Shown: positions 23,737 through 34,965, counted from the first letter of the stretch. The stretch is DNA of 64,000 nt from Hordeum vulgare subsp. vulgare (GCF_904849725.1 NC_058519.1:535998316-536062315); one strand, 5' to 3'. A program made the numbers and translations. Notes: generated by a model not told the origin, from the sequence alone.

Positions 23737-26700
23737 ATGGCGAGGCCGGCGGCGAAGGCGCTGCCGCCCAAGCACCTCGTGGCTCTCGCCGTCGTCGCCA
23801 TCCTCGGACTCTTCCTAGTCGCCGACTACCTCTGGGCCTCCTCCCGCTCCGCTGCCTCCTCCATCTGGCCCTCGAGGCTCGATATCTCCACTCGCCCCGC
23901 GGTGTCGCCGCCGCCCTCGGCGGAGAAGGTGACGCCCCCAACTTGATGTTTTATGAATATTAGGCTGTTGTCTGGCCTCTACTGCCTTCAGTTGTTCTGT
24001 GCTCCGGCAGTGTCGGGGTGTGCGATTACTGAGATCTGGTGGGCATTTTTTGCTATTGGGGTGCGCCATTACAGTGACCTCTGCTACTAATCTCTGATTG
24101 GAAGAGTAGAAATCCATTTGCTGCCCTGCCTCTGCTGTCTTCAAGTGCTTGAATCGTAACTTCCCCTCGACCTAATGCAGTTCACCCGAGCGGCCATTGT
24201 GTGCTTAGGTTTAAACTTTGACAATTGATTATGCTCACCGAGTCGCGATTGCAGAACACCGATTTCTGGCTTAGTAGACATTAATTTTCTTGTTACTGAA
24301 TATCTTATAAAACTGTTGGCGAAAGGACAATGTAGGAACACATCTACTGGCACGCCGTTGTTGATTTTGTAATTTGTTGCAAATTAGTCCCTAACTCATA
24401 AGAAATTGATTTGTTAACCATGACCTATGCCTGTGACTAGTTTGTGCTATGGACCCATGGGCTATGGTCTATAACTTGGATTTCATGATTTGCTTGCTTA
24501 TTATCACCATTCTGCTTCAGCGGTTTCATTCAGAACTATTTATGTACAGCAAACAAAGGGCAATACATCTACAGGTTCCATCGATATAAGTCCCACATTT
24601 GCGGATTTACCAGCACCAGAACTGCAGTGGGAGGAGATGGCTGAAGCACCAGTACCACGTTTGGACGGCGCTGCTATACAGATTAAGAATCTCTTATTTG
24701 TATTTGCCGGATATGGCACCATTAACTATGTGAGGAAACTTGCCCGTTCTTTATTGGTTTACTAGGTTTGCCTATTTTCTGTAATGTTAGATCTGATGCT
24801 TGCTGAAGAAAACCGTATAAACACGTTAATGCTTGGGGAGCAGTTAGCTATTCTTACACGAATACTTCTCCATTTTGTAAACCATGGCAGAGAAGCAAGA
24901 TGCACTGTTTTACTTACAAGTTGAATTCACATAAACTATTGGAGTCGTGCAGGGGGGGCTGCACTTTATTGCTGTAGTGTTAGTGCCTGACAGACTGCAC
25001 CCATGTTAATCTATACTCTATAGACTCAACAAATTAAACTGAATAAAATGAAGGACCATTATCCAGAAGTTGAAGCATGACCTTCCTCACCAAAATTAAG
25101 TTCAATTGCTTGTACTATGTAATGTTATTGCATGAACTCATTATAAGTAGCTCGTAAATATTGCTGAATTGATTTGACTACACTGCTAAATTCACCAGTT
25201 GTTCCTTGTAATGTTGTTTTCTTCATTGCAGAACAGCAGAGGTCTATCATTAGTTATTTCCATATGCCCAACAAGTTACCTCCTGAAACCTTCCGATGTT
25301 TCCATTTATAGGTGCATTCTCATGTGGATATTTACAATTTCTCGGATAATACATGGGGAGGAAAGTTTGATATGCCAAAGGAAATGGCACATTCACATCT
25401 GGGGATGGTTACAGATGGACGATTTATATATGTAGTAACTGGACAATACGGCCCTCAGTGTAGGGGACCTACAGCTCGAAATTTTGTGTTGGACACAGAG
25501 AGAAAAGAATGGCATGATTTGCCTCCACTCCCAGTTCCTAGGTACAAGTTTTGTTTCATTTTTCACACTTGAAATTAGGCGTCACAGTATGCATTATTTT
25601 TGTATTTGGACTTGAGGATTTGCCAGTCCTTAAAGTTATTTTTCAATATCTTGTTCAGGTATGCTCCAGCCACACAACTTTGGAGGGGGAGGCTTCATGT
25701 AATGGGTGGCAGTAAGGAGGACAGACATGAACCTGGACTTGAACATTGGAGCCTTGCAGTGAAGGATGGGAAAGCATTGGAGCAAGAGTGGAGGAGCGAG
25801 ATACCAATCCCGCGTGGTGGTCCTCATAGGTCTGTTATTTCCCCTTCACGTGACATATGTTGTAGTCATTTTCATTGGAAAGGGTAGTTGCTAAGATTCC
25901 TATATCATCTTGGACCCTTGACATTCCACTGTCTGGTGTCCTTAAACTTTTTAGTGCTCCAGGCAATAAAATTTCTGCTAGTGTATTTTGTTAATCAATT
26001 GTTTCAACTAGAATAAGTTCTGGGTTAGAAATTTGGTTGCACAGTATACAAAATTGAAGATGGTTTATGTGACACATAAATGTTTCTGAGATAGTGCTAA
26101 AGTGCTGTTAAACAGCTTAACAACTTGATCATTACTTACTCTTTTGCATCAGGGCCTGTGTTGTTGCTAATGATAAGCTCCTTGTTATTGGTGGTCAAGA
26201 AGGAGATTTTATGGCCAAACCTGGATCACCTATATTTAAATGTGTTAGAAGAAGTGAGGTATGTTGATACTTTGATTAATCAGTATGCATGCTAATTCTA
26301 CACTGACGGAGGAAGCTTACATTTTAGAGGTCAACTTAGATCAGTTAATTGCAATAGTTTTTTTGTATGCGTGTTAATTACAATAGTTTCACATCCTAAC
26401 CATATGTTTTGCATGAATGTGTCTATTAAATAGACAGTGAACACCTAGCATGCTTCACCTAGTGGCTGAGTCCAGTTTTATGGATAATCAGCAGACAGCT
26501 AGTGGAATGTAGTTTCTTTAAAGAAGAAAAGTCTGTTTTTCTATGAGTGGACGTAAATAGTTAACACTCTACAGTCTATCATAGATCAGTGCTCTGAGAA
26601 TTCTTCTTTGTATGCCTTACCTTTTCCATCTGGCATGTCATGTGGTACCATAATAGGATGCATTTACCCAATAGATGATGATATTTTAGCTCATGTTTAT

Positions 26701-27401
26701 CAACATAGATAGTTGCAGGATTTAGAAAAAAAAGTACTTCGATGAAATGTTTCATCTTTTAGTTACATTGTTCTCTTAAAGTTTCACATCCCTACTCTTC
26801 TCTTGATCTTCTGCTTTATGCAGATAGTGTACAGCGATGTATACATGCTTGATGATGAAATGAAGTGGAAGGAACTTCCACCCATGCCGAAGCCAGATTC
26901 ACATATAGAGTTTGCCTGGACGAATGTCAACAATTCTCTAATTATTGCAGGGGGGACCACAGAAAAGCACCCAATTAATAAAAAGATGACCTTGGTTGGT
27001 GAAGTATTTCGGTTCAATTTGGAGACACTGGTACATATCGTTCCGTATACCTTTTTGTTTCTCTTAAGAAAACAATTCGTGAAAGGAGGGGAAGTCGGGA
27101 AAATGTTGCGCTAGCTATCAGTTTTACCCATCCAAATGTCTCTTCTAGAATAATATGATGCTAACATAAGTGTTAAGTATATCATGAAATGCATGGGTTG
27201 TTATCGTGATGCGACTGAAATTCCATCTGCATACAGGAATGGAGTGTGATCGGGCGGTTACCTTTCCGGATCAAGACCACTTTGGTAGGATACTGGGATG
27301 GATGGCTGTATTTCACTTCCGGGCAACGAGACAAGGGCCCAAGCAACCCATCTCCTAAAAAGGTTGTCGGGTGCATGTGGAGAACTAAGTTGCACCTGTG
27401 A
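23737..27401 (+). CDS. Kelch-repeat (galactose oxidase-like) membrane-anchored protein, complete, 7 exons
   Basis: Exons are 23737-23928, 24550-24729, 25312-25541, 25659-25829, 26153-26258, 26824-27030 and 27237-27401. Every intron is GT-AG, phases agree, and the exons sum to 1251 nt (416 codons plus stop TGA). The start is chosen because it opens the hydrophobic N-terminus. Residues about 13-33 (HLVALAVVAILGLFLVADYLW) form one membrane segment with no obvious cleavage site, so a type II anchor, probably Golgi or ER, is inferred. A serine/proline-rich linker follows, then a beta-propeller with kelch strands showing the usual glycines (LHVMGGSKE, LLVIGGQEG, LIIAGGTTE), ending WRTKLHL. Family members of this length include the Arabidopsis kelch protein At3g27220, matched from memory along the whole length. 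The biochemical role of that family is not established; kelch propellers normally bind proteins or sugars. No frame defect was seen, so I regard it as a functional host gene. Confidence 0.93.
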
Positions 27402-27566
27402 TTTTTCTGTAGGTAAAACTGAATTGAGTAGAGCATTCTTTCAGTATTCTTTTTGACACATAACTGTTTGATCCCTCCCTTGGTGGGCGAGTTGTTTCTT
27501 GTCATACGAATTGGCTGGCTTTGCTGTGCACTAATCACATCATGCCACTTACTCTGTTGTATGCCT

Positions 27567-27610
<44 letters not shown>

Positions 27611-28010
27611 GGTTGTATCACAGATTAGCTCACCTTTACACAACTTTGTACATATTCTACGCAGTTGTGGTAATGTTTTAGTAGACTGTAGCAGAGGCAT
27701 GTACTGATGTGTTTCTTGATGTTCCTCTTATTGTTGTATATAGAGAAACATATTTTGGAATGCTGCGGCTGCCAGTGCCAGCAGGTATTGAAGAATTCCT
27801 ACCGTTGCTTGTTAACCATGGTTTAAATTTATGGTTTATTAAAAAGCCATAGTTTTTCCCAAAGACTCCAAAAGATAGTTTGCATCCAAATGGAGCCTGG
27901 GTATTTCTGAAATGAGTTTTGATATATGTAGTTCAAATTTTAAAAACTAGCAGAGTTCCTAGAAAATTACCCCTCATCCAGACATCTCTGGTCGGTATTT
28001 CCCTCTCATT
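27402..28010 (+). other. 3' UTR and downstream flank of the kelch gene
   Basis: No gene is visible. The flank contains a 41-base T run and ordinary AT-rich sequence. The transcript end is probably in the first few hundred bases, but I cannot place the poly(A) site. Confidence 0.5.
27568..27608. repeat. Homopolymer T41
   Basis: Uninterrupted T from 27568 to 27608, 167 bp after the kelch stop codon. Its length makes it prone to variation and to sequencing error. Confidence 0.95.
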
Positions 28011-28013
28011 TTA

Positions 28014-28174
28014 GGCCCTGTTTGGGATGCCGTTTTTATGCCAAGTACACTTGTAAAAATAATACACACCTCCATTCATCGGTTTAGTTTTCAGCTGGTT
28101 TTATACTTATGATCGGTATAATACCTCTGTAAATTATTACACCTGTAAAAACAAAACGGCATCCCAAGCAAGGC
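28014..28174. mobile_element. Tourist/Harbinger-like MITE, 161 bp
   Basis: Inverted ends GGCCCTGTTTGGGATGCCGTTTT and AAAACGGCATCCCAAGCAAGGC (first and last about 22 bp, not perfectly identical) are flanked by TTA at 28011-28013 and 28175-28177. Size, target duplication and end sequence fit a Tourist-type MITE. It carries no coding sequence. Confidence 0.88.
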
Positions 28175-28177
28175 TTA

Positions 28178-28600
28178 CTGAAGCTTCTAACCGGATGTGA
28201 ATCTATTCCGTATCTTCTGAAGCATCAACCTCATCGGATCTATTCCAACAGTTGACATGAGCTCTTTCGAGTCGCACGGTTAAAACTCTCACATGCTTTC
28301 TGTGAAATGGCAAGTGCTGTTCTCTGACGCCCGCTGCTTTGCGCCCGTGTAATTGGACTTGTATAAAGTGGCTGGATGGTTCCTTGTGATTGCGATGACC
28401 AACAAAATGTTTTCTGGCATCTGGATACACTTACAGCATCTAGAGCGAGCAAGATGTACTAATTTCGACCCTCAAACGACTGCGGACAAGCTTTTGACTT
28501 CTTATAGTTTCTGTCAAATAATACACCTCACAAATTTTATATTTTCTATCAAATAATCACACCTCACAAATTATGCTCCTTACTTATTTTTAGTCATTTC
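28178..28600. other. Unassigned low-copy-looking DNA
   Basis: Short open frames exist on both strands (for example 28203-28430 minus and 28353-28556 plus), but none shows a domain or codon pattern that I can defend. Confidence 0.4.
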
Positions 28601-29650
28601 GACAAACACGCTATGCACGACTTCGTAGAGCACGCACGCGGCCAGCGGCTGGCTAGCAAGCACGGCGTTGCTAGCTAGCTAGCACGCGGGCCAGCAAGCC
28701 AGCTAGTGGCTGCGGCTGCACGCGTCCAGCGGCTGGCTAGCTCGGACGGCGTGGCCATCGGCGGCGGCCAACAAGTGGCTGCAGCTGCACGCGGCCAGCG
28801 GCGGCGGCCAACGAGTGGCTGCAGCTGCACGCGGCTGCTGCTAACACGCAAGCCAGCGGCGGCGGCGGCCCCGCCCGCACGCATGCCAGCTCAAGCACGG
28901 CTGCTAGCGCACGCGAGCACGGCGGTCAGCACGCACAGCTGCGTGAGCATGCCAGGCCGACGGCCACGGGGACGAGCACGCGAGGTCGCGAGCGCACCCG
29001 AGCACGGCGACCAGCAAGCCTAGCTGCGTGAGCACGCCCGCCAGCAGGCCTAGCTGCGTGAGCACGCTAGCGCGGCGGTCACGGCGACTAGCACGCACAC
29101 CACTCGGCTGTGGCGGCTGTGCTCTGTACGCGGCTCGGTGGCGCGGCGCGGCGTGGGCGAGCTGTGACCCTGGCAGGCCGTTCCATGTCCAGCGCGCGGG
29201 AGAGCTCCGGCACTGCCGCACGCGAACTCCGTCCTGGGCGCCCGAGAGCTTCGGCTCGGTCGCGGAGCGCGAGAGCTCCGTCCCCGGCGAGCGCGAGCTC
29301 TGGCCTGGGCGCGTGCGACCTCTTTCGCAACGCGCACGAGCTCCTGCCTGGACGCGCGAAAGCTCCGGCTCGTCCGCGAGGCGCGCGAGCTTCGGCCTGG
29401 GCACGTGCGAGCTTTATCCCTGGTGTGCACGAGCTCCGGCCTGGGCGCGCGAGAGCTCCGGATCGGCCGCGGCGCGCGCGAGCTCCGACCCGAGCACGGC
29501 ATGGTAGCCGTAGGGCACATGAGCTCCGTTTCTAGAGCGACGCGAGCTCTGACGCGGCGCGGGCGAGCTCCGGCGGCCTTCCTCCCTGACGCAGGCGAGC
29601 TCCGGCGGCCTGCCTCCACGCAGCGCGGCGCCGTGGTCTTCTCGCTGGAG
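28601..29650. repeat. GC-rich degenerate minisatellite
   Basis: Two repeat textures adjoin. At 28620-29090 there are variants of CTAGCTGCGTGAGCACGC and GGCCAGCGGCGGCGGCC. At 29205-29600 there are about 15 variants of GAGCTCCGGCCTGGGCGCGC spaced mostly 19-28 bp, sometimes 39-42 bp. Long open frames occur in several frames of both strands because the repeat lacks stop codons; they overlap each other and have no known domain, so I do not call a gene. Confidence 0.75.
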
Positions 29651-29699
29651 CTGACGTGGAGTACTGTCCAGTCGTGACCGAGCAGCTTCATACTGTATA

Positions 29700-30163
29700 C
29701 GATGGTCAGTCCGCACGCATACTGTGATGGGTTTGAGGTACGGCGGTTAGTCCGGACGTTTACCAAGAAAATGAGGCGTTTGATTGAATCATCTTTTTAT
29801 CAGACACTAGGAAAAAGGCACATGCGTTGTAACGAGAAAAAGCAATACCACACATTTTTAATTTATAAAAAGTGGTTTAAAATCTGAGTATTTATAGTAC
29901 GACCCGAACAAAGATGATTTTAACATAAAAAACGCAGTTTAAGATTTCACAGGTCTTCTATTTAAATAAGCTTGCATGTAGATTTAATACGTAGAAAGAA
30001 ACGATCAAATGATCTTCAATTTCGTTTCTAATCCTGATTTTGCTGAGATGTTCATCCACAATCCAAATCAGTACCGTTATGAAAGAAAGACGGGTAATGC
30101 ATTATTGATTAAGATTACATCCTAGATAATATTTTTAAAATGATTGATAGATAAAATAACATC
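29700..30163. other. AT-rich stretch, nothing recognised
   Basis: The base composition drops sharply after the GC-rich repeat. No open frame or repeat end is supported. Confidence 0.4.
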
Positions 30164-30372
30164 ATATTCAAATTCTACATATTTTTTAATCAAAATCCAT
30201 ATATAACATGTTAAATTTGAAGTTATGGTTTAGATGATATGAGTATTTAAAAAATATATTTAATATGCATATTCAAATTCTACATATTTTCTAATCAAAA
30301 TTCATATATAATATGTTAAATTTGGAGTTGCGGTTTAGAAAATATGAGTATTTAAAAATATATTTAATATGT
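30164..30372. repeat. Tandem duplication of a 105-bp AT-rich unit
   Basis: Unit 1 (30164-30268) and unit 2 (30269-30372) both start ATATTCAAATTCTACATATT and run to TATTTAATATG, with roughly ten differences by eye. Confidence 0.9.
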
Positions 30373-30477
30373 ATTACGGATTTAATGTCAAAAACATCAG
30401 TTTTTTTCATAAAATAGCATGACGGACTAAGAATACCTATTTTTTTATTAATAGGTATAGATTGCATGTGCAAACGT

Positions 30478-30486
30478 TTCAAACAT
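30478..30486 (+). repeat. MULE target duplication TTCAAACAT, left copy
   Basis: The nine bases are repeated exactly at 31609-31617. Confidence 0.93.
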
Positions 30487-31608
30487 GAGATAAATACATT
30501 TATGGTTATTATATTTGCGATGAAAGGACGATACAATCACTAAATTTTGAAATACACTCGTTACTATCACTGAATACAATGAGACACAAAAATATAATCA
30601 TTGTAGCGCGTATGGGTGCGTACAAGGCTAATTTGACAAACTGTTGACTAGCTGTTCAACATCTTCACTTCACTATGAATACCATTATGCAACAACACCT
30701 AACATCAACACAACAACACAAGCAACATTTTCATGAGCATCACCAGTTTTCTCCTAAGTTTCACCAGCGCAACAGCTTGCTGCGTGGTCATGTCATTGCC
30801 ACTCTCACTCTTCCCAAACTTCTTAGACCAACTGGTTGATCCATTCATGTAGGTAAGTTCTTCTGCTTTCAGAAGTTCCTTTCCGCATTCCTCCGCCGCA
30901 CCATAACATCTATAGCGACATCGTCGACCAGATAGTGCTTGTTAATGAGGTGCTCGACGTACTCCAGTTCCCAACGCTAGAAATCACAACTCACCTATCC
31001 CAAAAAGACATGCCAAGGTCAAAAACTTCAATCTTTGGATCCAAAACGTAAGAGATAAATCGAACCACGAACCCCATGATCATGACACTTGTAGAAGACC
31101 CACCCGTCATGCTTCTCACTGGTGGAGACAACACATGCACACCTTCTCCTTGCAAGCCGAGCAACGGATCAGCGGCAGCACCAACACCCGACGGCAGACA
31201 TCAGAGGAGGACGAGCTTGCGGCGGACATGACCGCCAGAGCTTGCGGAGGACAGAGGCAAAGGAGAACGAGCTCGGGTCGATTCGATGGCAGCGACGGTG
31301 GTGGCGGAGCAGAGCGATAGAGGCGGAGGGGGCACACAACAGAGGGAGACGCCGCGGGTTAGGGATTTGAGGGATTGGGGAATTTGGTTCTTTTACAAAA
31401 ACACCTCCATGCATCATTGGCCAAACGAGAGAGCACTACGTGGCGGTCAACTGTTGGTCAAACTAGGCCTACATGCACTGCATACACGCTACAATGCTCG
31501 TATTTTCACGTCCCATCGCATTGAGTGATCGTAACGAGCGTATTTTAAAGTCCAGTGATCGTATCGTGCTTTCATCGCAAATACAGTGACCATGAGTGTA
31601 TTTATCTC
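30487..31608 (-). mobile_element. Mutator-like element (Pack-MULE type), 1122 bp
   Basis: Long inverted ends run inward from GAGATAAATACA at 30487 and from the matching TGTATTTATCTC end at 31608 for about 165 bp (30487-30655 and 31443-31608, roughly 75-80 percent identical by eye). A perfect 9-bp target duplication, TTCAAACAT, flanks the element; this length is diagnostic for Mutator elements. No transposase is present; the interior carries a decayed GRF-zinc-finger gene on the minus strand. The strand given is that of the cargo. Confidence 0.92.
30680..31230 (-). pseudogene. GRF-type zinc-finger gene fragment carried by the MULE
   Basis: On the minus strand a serine-rich start (MSAASSSSSDVCRR) leads into RCSACKEKVC at about 31150-31175. 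After a frame change comes GWVFYKCHDHG near 31075-31105, then WELEYVEHLINKHYL near 30935-30980, and finally a basic/hydrophobic tail (LRRKLVMLMKMLLVLL, about 30725-30770). This order (cysteine pair, GWVFYKC, WE-Y-E helix, C-terminal hydrophobic segment) matches the grass GRF zinc-finger/transmembrane protein family. Frame breaks mean that it is a pseudogene or contains unrecognised introns. GRF fingers in other proteins bind single-stranded nucleic acid; the grass family's role is unknown to me. Confidence 0.65.
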
Positions 31609-31617
31609 TTCAAACAT
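31609..31617 (+). repeat. MULE target duplication TTCAAACAT, right copy
   Basis: Exact partner of 30478-30486. Confidence 0.93.
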
Positions 31618-32257
31618 TTAGGACTATAATGAAAGGTTCTATTGTAGATTCTCTTAGGCCAAGTCCAACGCTCGCCCCCAAATCGACCATTTGTCCGTTT
31701 TTCGTCTCCTTTAGCCCCATTCCCGGCCCATATTTGGACCGCATTTACGACGAATCGAACATGGACGAACGGGCGAGACACGTAGACATGTCCTCCCCTA
31801 GCCCTCCCGTCGGCGACACAGGCTCCCCATTTTTCTCCCCTTCCCCTATCCCCCCCCGAGCAAACCCTCTCCCCTTACACTGACATCCATTTTTCCTTAC
31901 CTCACTCTTCGTCCCCCTCCCCCTCCTTTTCCTCCCCCTCCTCATAGCACAATCGTCGACTTGGTGCTCCCCTCGGTCCAACGCAGGCGGCCAACCGATA
32001 GATCTACGACGACATGATTTGCCACATTCTGCCAACCAGATTTGCCGCATCTGCCCACCGGCGACTGCGCCTTGCCATGGATTGACCGGATCCCAGACCA
32101 CACAACACTGGCAACACCTCGACGCCGCATGCAGGTGTCGAGTCCCCCTCTAGCCGCTCGGATCTATCATGTCGACGGTTGGTCGGCGATGCCACGGCCG
32201 ATCATCGCCCTCGCTCAGCGCTGGCCCAAAGGCTTACCGTCTCACCGTTGCCATTCA

Positions 32258-32760
32258 TGAAGTGCAATGACTGCCCGCGGAATGTTGCGTGCCGCGTCTC
32301 TACGACGCCGGAACATCTCCAATGCGTGTTCGTCAAGTGCAAAAATGATGGGGGTACATGCTTCACTTGGCTCGGTTTGCCGCTAGGCTTGGATGAAATT
32401 TCGGTAGCTTATTTGCTCAAACTTATGTGTAGGAGGGATGCATGTTTTGATATTGGAAAGAAGAATGCATCGATCTTTTGATCGCACGTACTTTACTAGA
32501 TGTCTATGCACTTGTAGCTAGAACTGAAGCTAGAGATGAGACCAAAGAGGAGACCAAACACGAAGCAACATCTACTTCTTTAGAATCGAAGAAGAAAGTA
32601 GTTGTCAAGCTCAAGGATCCGCAGATCAACAACAAAGACAAAGATAAGATACTAATCCAACTAGTAGAAGCAGATATGTAAGTTGAACATCTTTTAAAAT
32701 GTCTAATTATAGTTCTGGTCTTTTTTGGCCTTAGTCTCGTAGCGAAGATTTTTTGAATTT
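32258..32760 (+). pseudogene. GRF-type zinc-finger/coiled-coil/transmembrane gene remnant
   Basis: CNDCPRNVACRVSTTPEHL followed by VFVKCKNDGGTCFTW (about 32262-32370) is the GRF finger pattern with all four metal-binding residues plausible. A charged coiled coil follows in another frame at 32520-32681 (ARTEARDETKEETKHEA, KDKDKILIQLVEA), then a hydrophobic C-terminus readable beyond the stop near 32684-32745 (HLLKC, then VFFGLSLVAK). Frameshifts and a stop interrupt it. The architecture matches the fragment inside the MULE at 30680-31230, on the opposite strand, but the sequences are diverged. Confidence 0.6.
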
Positions 32761-33152
32761 ATGTATCTTTGATGAAATAAAAAAATCATTATCAACAAAA
32801 AGACTAAAGGGATATCCCTCGTGATGAATGAGATGCGTCCGTGTGTTGCGAGCATGACCAACGTATCCACAAAACAAGACGAACGTCGTCCCATTGCCTT
32901 AGAGCATCTCTAGCCATTTGCCCCCCAGTGCACCCTGGCGAAAACCTTTTGGCGTTGCGCCGACGCTTTTTTCCCTGGGGGCGAGCGAGTTTCCAGCCGC
33001 GCCCCTAGGTTTCGCCCCCCAGACGCCAACTTTTTCAAATTTATCTTTCCCATTGCCAAAAAGACACCACAAGTTCGGCGATCAACATGCCCCAAGTCGG
33101 CGATCGACATGGTGCCATAGTTCGGCCATCAACACACCCGGTAGTTCGGTGA

Positions 33153-33510
33153 TCAAAAGGAAGGGATAGTAGACATGAAACGAATCAAACGGCCGACTCG
33201 GCATAGTGCGGCTCCTCTGTCGTGGGAATGGCCGGGGTAGTCGGACTCGTCGTAGGCGTGGTTTCTGTCGGGGTCGTCGGCGTGGTTACTATCGGGGTCG
33301 TCGTCAATGTTTCCATCATGCTCGCCGCTGCAGTTGCCGCCGGGGCGGGCATCTGGTTTAAGATCAGGCCATGTTCCACGAAGTACCACACCTTCACCTG
33401 CTCGTCCATCATCGACGTGTGTGCCCCCATCAAGAACGCCACGTCGGTGTTCCTCTTCTTTACGACAACGTTGGTCCTGAGAAGGTCGAGCTCGTCGTCA
33501 ATATCGTCGG
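33153..33510 (-). pseudogene. SANT/Myb-like (Harbinger-associated) gene, 3' part
   Basis: The minus strand encodes DELDLLRT, FLMGAHTSMMDEQVKVWYF and LILNQMPAPA followed by a threonine/proline repeat tail ending EEPHYAESAV. I recognise this as the C-terminal half of a widely amplified grass protein often mislabelled glutathione S-transferase T3-like, which is really a SANT/Myb-like protein related to the Harbinger second ORF. The frame runs up to the Sirevirus boundary at 33510 and resumes beyond 43844. Confidence 0.55.
33506..33510 (+). repeat. Sirevirus target duplication GTCGG (left)
   Basis: The right copy is GCCGG at 43845-43849, one mismatch. It sits inside the SANT-like frame on both sides. 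Confidence 0.7.
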
Positions 33511-34463
33511 TGAAAAGACCTCGATGATGCCTAGAGGGGGGAGGTGAATAGGCTATTTAAAAACTTCTTCGGATTTGGCTTGAACCTAATGCGGAAATAA
33601 ACTAAGAGGGTACTTGTCAAGCACAAATCCTAAATGCACTAGGCACTGCAACGTGTATCAACAACACGATCTACCAAGATGGACACAATACAGTTACTAA
33701 CAAGCACAAGTAAGTTACACAAACTTACTTGAGCTATATCACACGACAAGTAGGTGAACAACACAAGATACTAGATCACACTATATCAACACGATGTATC
33801 AAGGGCTGCAAGTATGAACATGTGGATATAGAGGGTATGCTTGAATGATTAATCTTGTACAAGAAATGGCCAACACAATATAATGAGCACAAGCAATATG
33901 CAATGTATGTATGCTCAAATAACACAAGTAAACCACAAGTAAGGAGTTAGGGTTAAGGATAACCAAGGTCACTGAGACGAAGATGTATCCCGATGTTCAC
34001 TTCTTTGGAGGGAAGCTAGTCACCGTCAGAGAGGTGGATGTTACCACGAAGGCACACCAACGCCACGAAGGCTCACCCTATTCTCCCTTTGAGATAACAC
34101 CACGAAGGTGTTTCTCAACCACTAGTGGTAAGCCTTTGAGGTGGCTTCCAAACCCTCACAAACTTTTCCGGGGGAAATCACACGGATTGATTCCTCTCCG
34201 AAGAACTCCTACCGCCTAGGAGTCTCCAACCTCCAAGAGTAACAAGATCACGGGGAATGCTCAAAACTTGCTCAAATCACAAATAGCTTGGGTTGAGAGA
34301 AGGAGAGGGAGACGATCTATCTTTTGATTGGAACAACTCTCAAAGGGGCTCACAAATGCTCTTGGGATCTAAGATTTGGAGTGAGCAAATGTGTGTGAGG
34401 TGGAAATGTGTTCTTATGAGGATAAGGCTGTGTTGGGCAACCCTCTCACGAAGTGGGAGGGGG

Positions 34464-34473
34464 GTATTTATAG
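34464..34473 (-). promoter_or_regulatory. TATA box of Sirevirus 3' LTR
   Basis: On the minus strand it reads CTATAAATACC, followed by CCCCTCCCACTTCGTGAGAG, the same context as in the solo LTR at 12965-12990. Confidence 0.75.
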
Positions 34474-34514
34474 TGGGGAGAGAAAAAGAGCCGTTGGGGA
34501 CACTTGAAGTCACA

Positions 34515-34965
34515 CAGGGTCCGGACGTCCGACAGTTGTCGGAAGTCCGGGCGTCCGCGAGGGGTCGGACGTCCGACAGGGGTCGGTCGTCCGAGGCTTG
34601 TAGATACGACTAAAACTATTTTGAATTAAACAGAGACCGGACGTTCGACAGGGGTCGGTCGTCCGAGGCTTGTAGATACGACTGAACCTATGTTGAATTT
34701 ATCAGCCACCGGACGTCCGGAGAGGACCGGAAATCCGAGTTACACAGCTCAACTTCTACTCGTGGTAGGTTCCGGATTTCCGACGGGTGTCGGACATCCG
34801 GCGCTCGGACGTCCGGAGGGAGCCGGATTTCCGAGATATAGAACTCAACTTCTACTAGTGCAGGCTTCCGGATTTCCGAAGCTGGTCGGATATCCGGGCC
34901 TCGGACGTCCGGAGGAGGCCGGATGTCCGGGCCTCGGACGTCCGGAGAAGGCCGGATGTCCGAGG
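34515..34965 (-). repeat. CGGACGTCCG palindrome array, 3' LTR
   Basis: More than a dozen variants of CGGACGTCCG, CGGATTTCCG and CGGATGTCCG occur in 450 bp, in irregular 20-60 bp steps, ending about 45 bp upstream of the TATA box. It is nearly identical to 42424-42872. Confidence 0.9.

Noticed and set aside
29050..29766. A 238-codon open frame on the minus strand with several overlapping plus-strand frames
   Set aside because: All lie in the GC-rich minisatellite, overlap in many frames and have no domain; absence of stops is explained by base composition.
33153..33510. Possible glutathione S-transferase gene, as the family is often labelled
   Set aside because: No thioredoxin-fold or GST motif is visible; the sequence belongs to a SANT/Myb-like, Harbinger-associated family.
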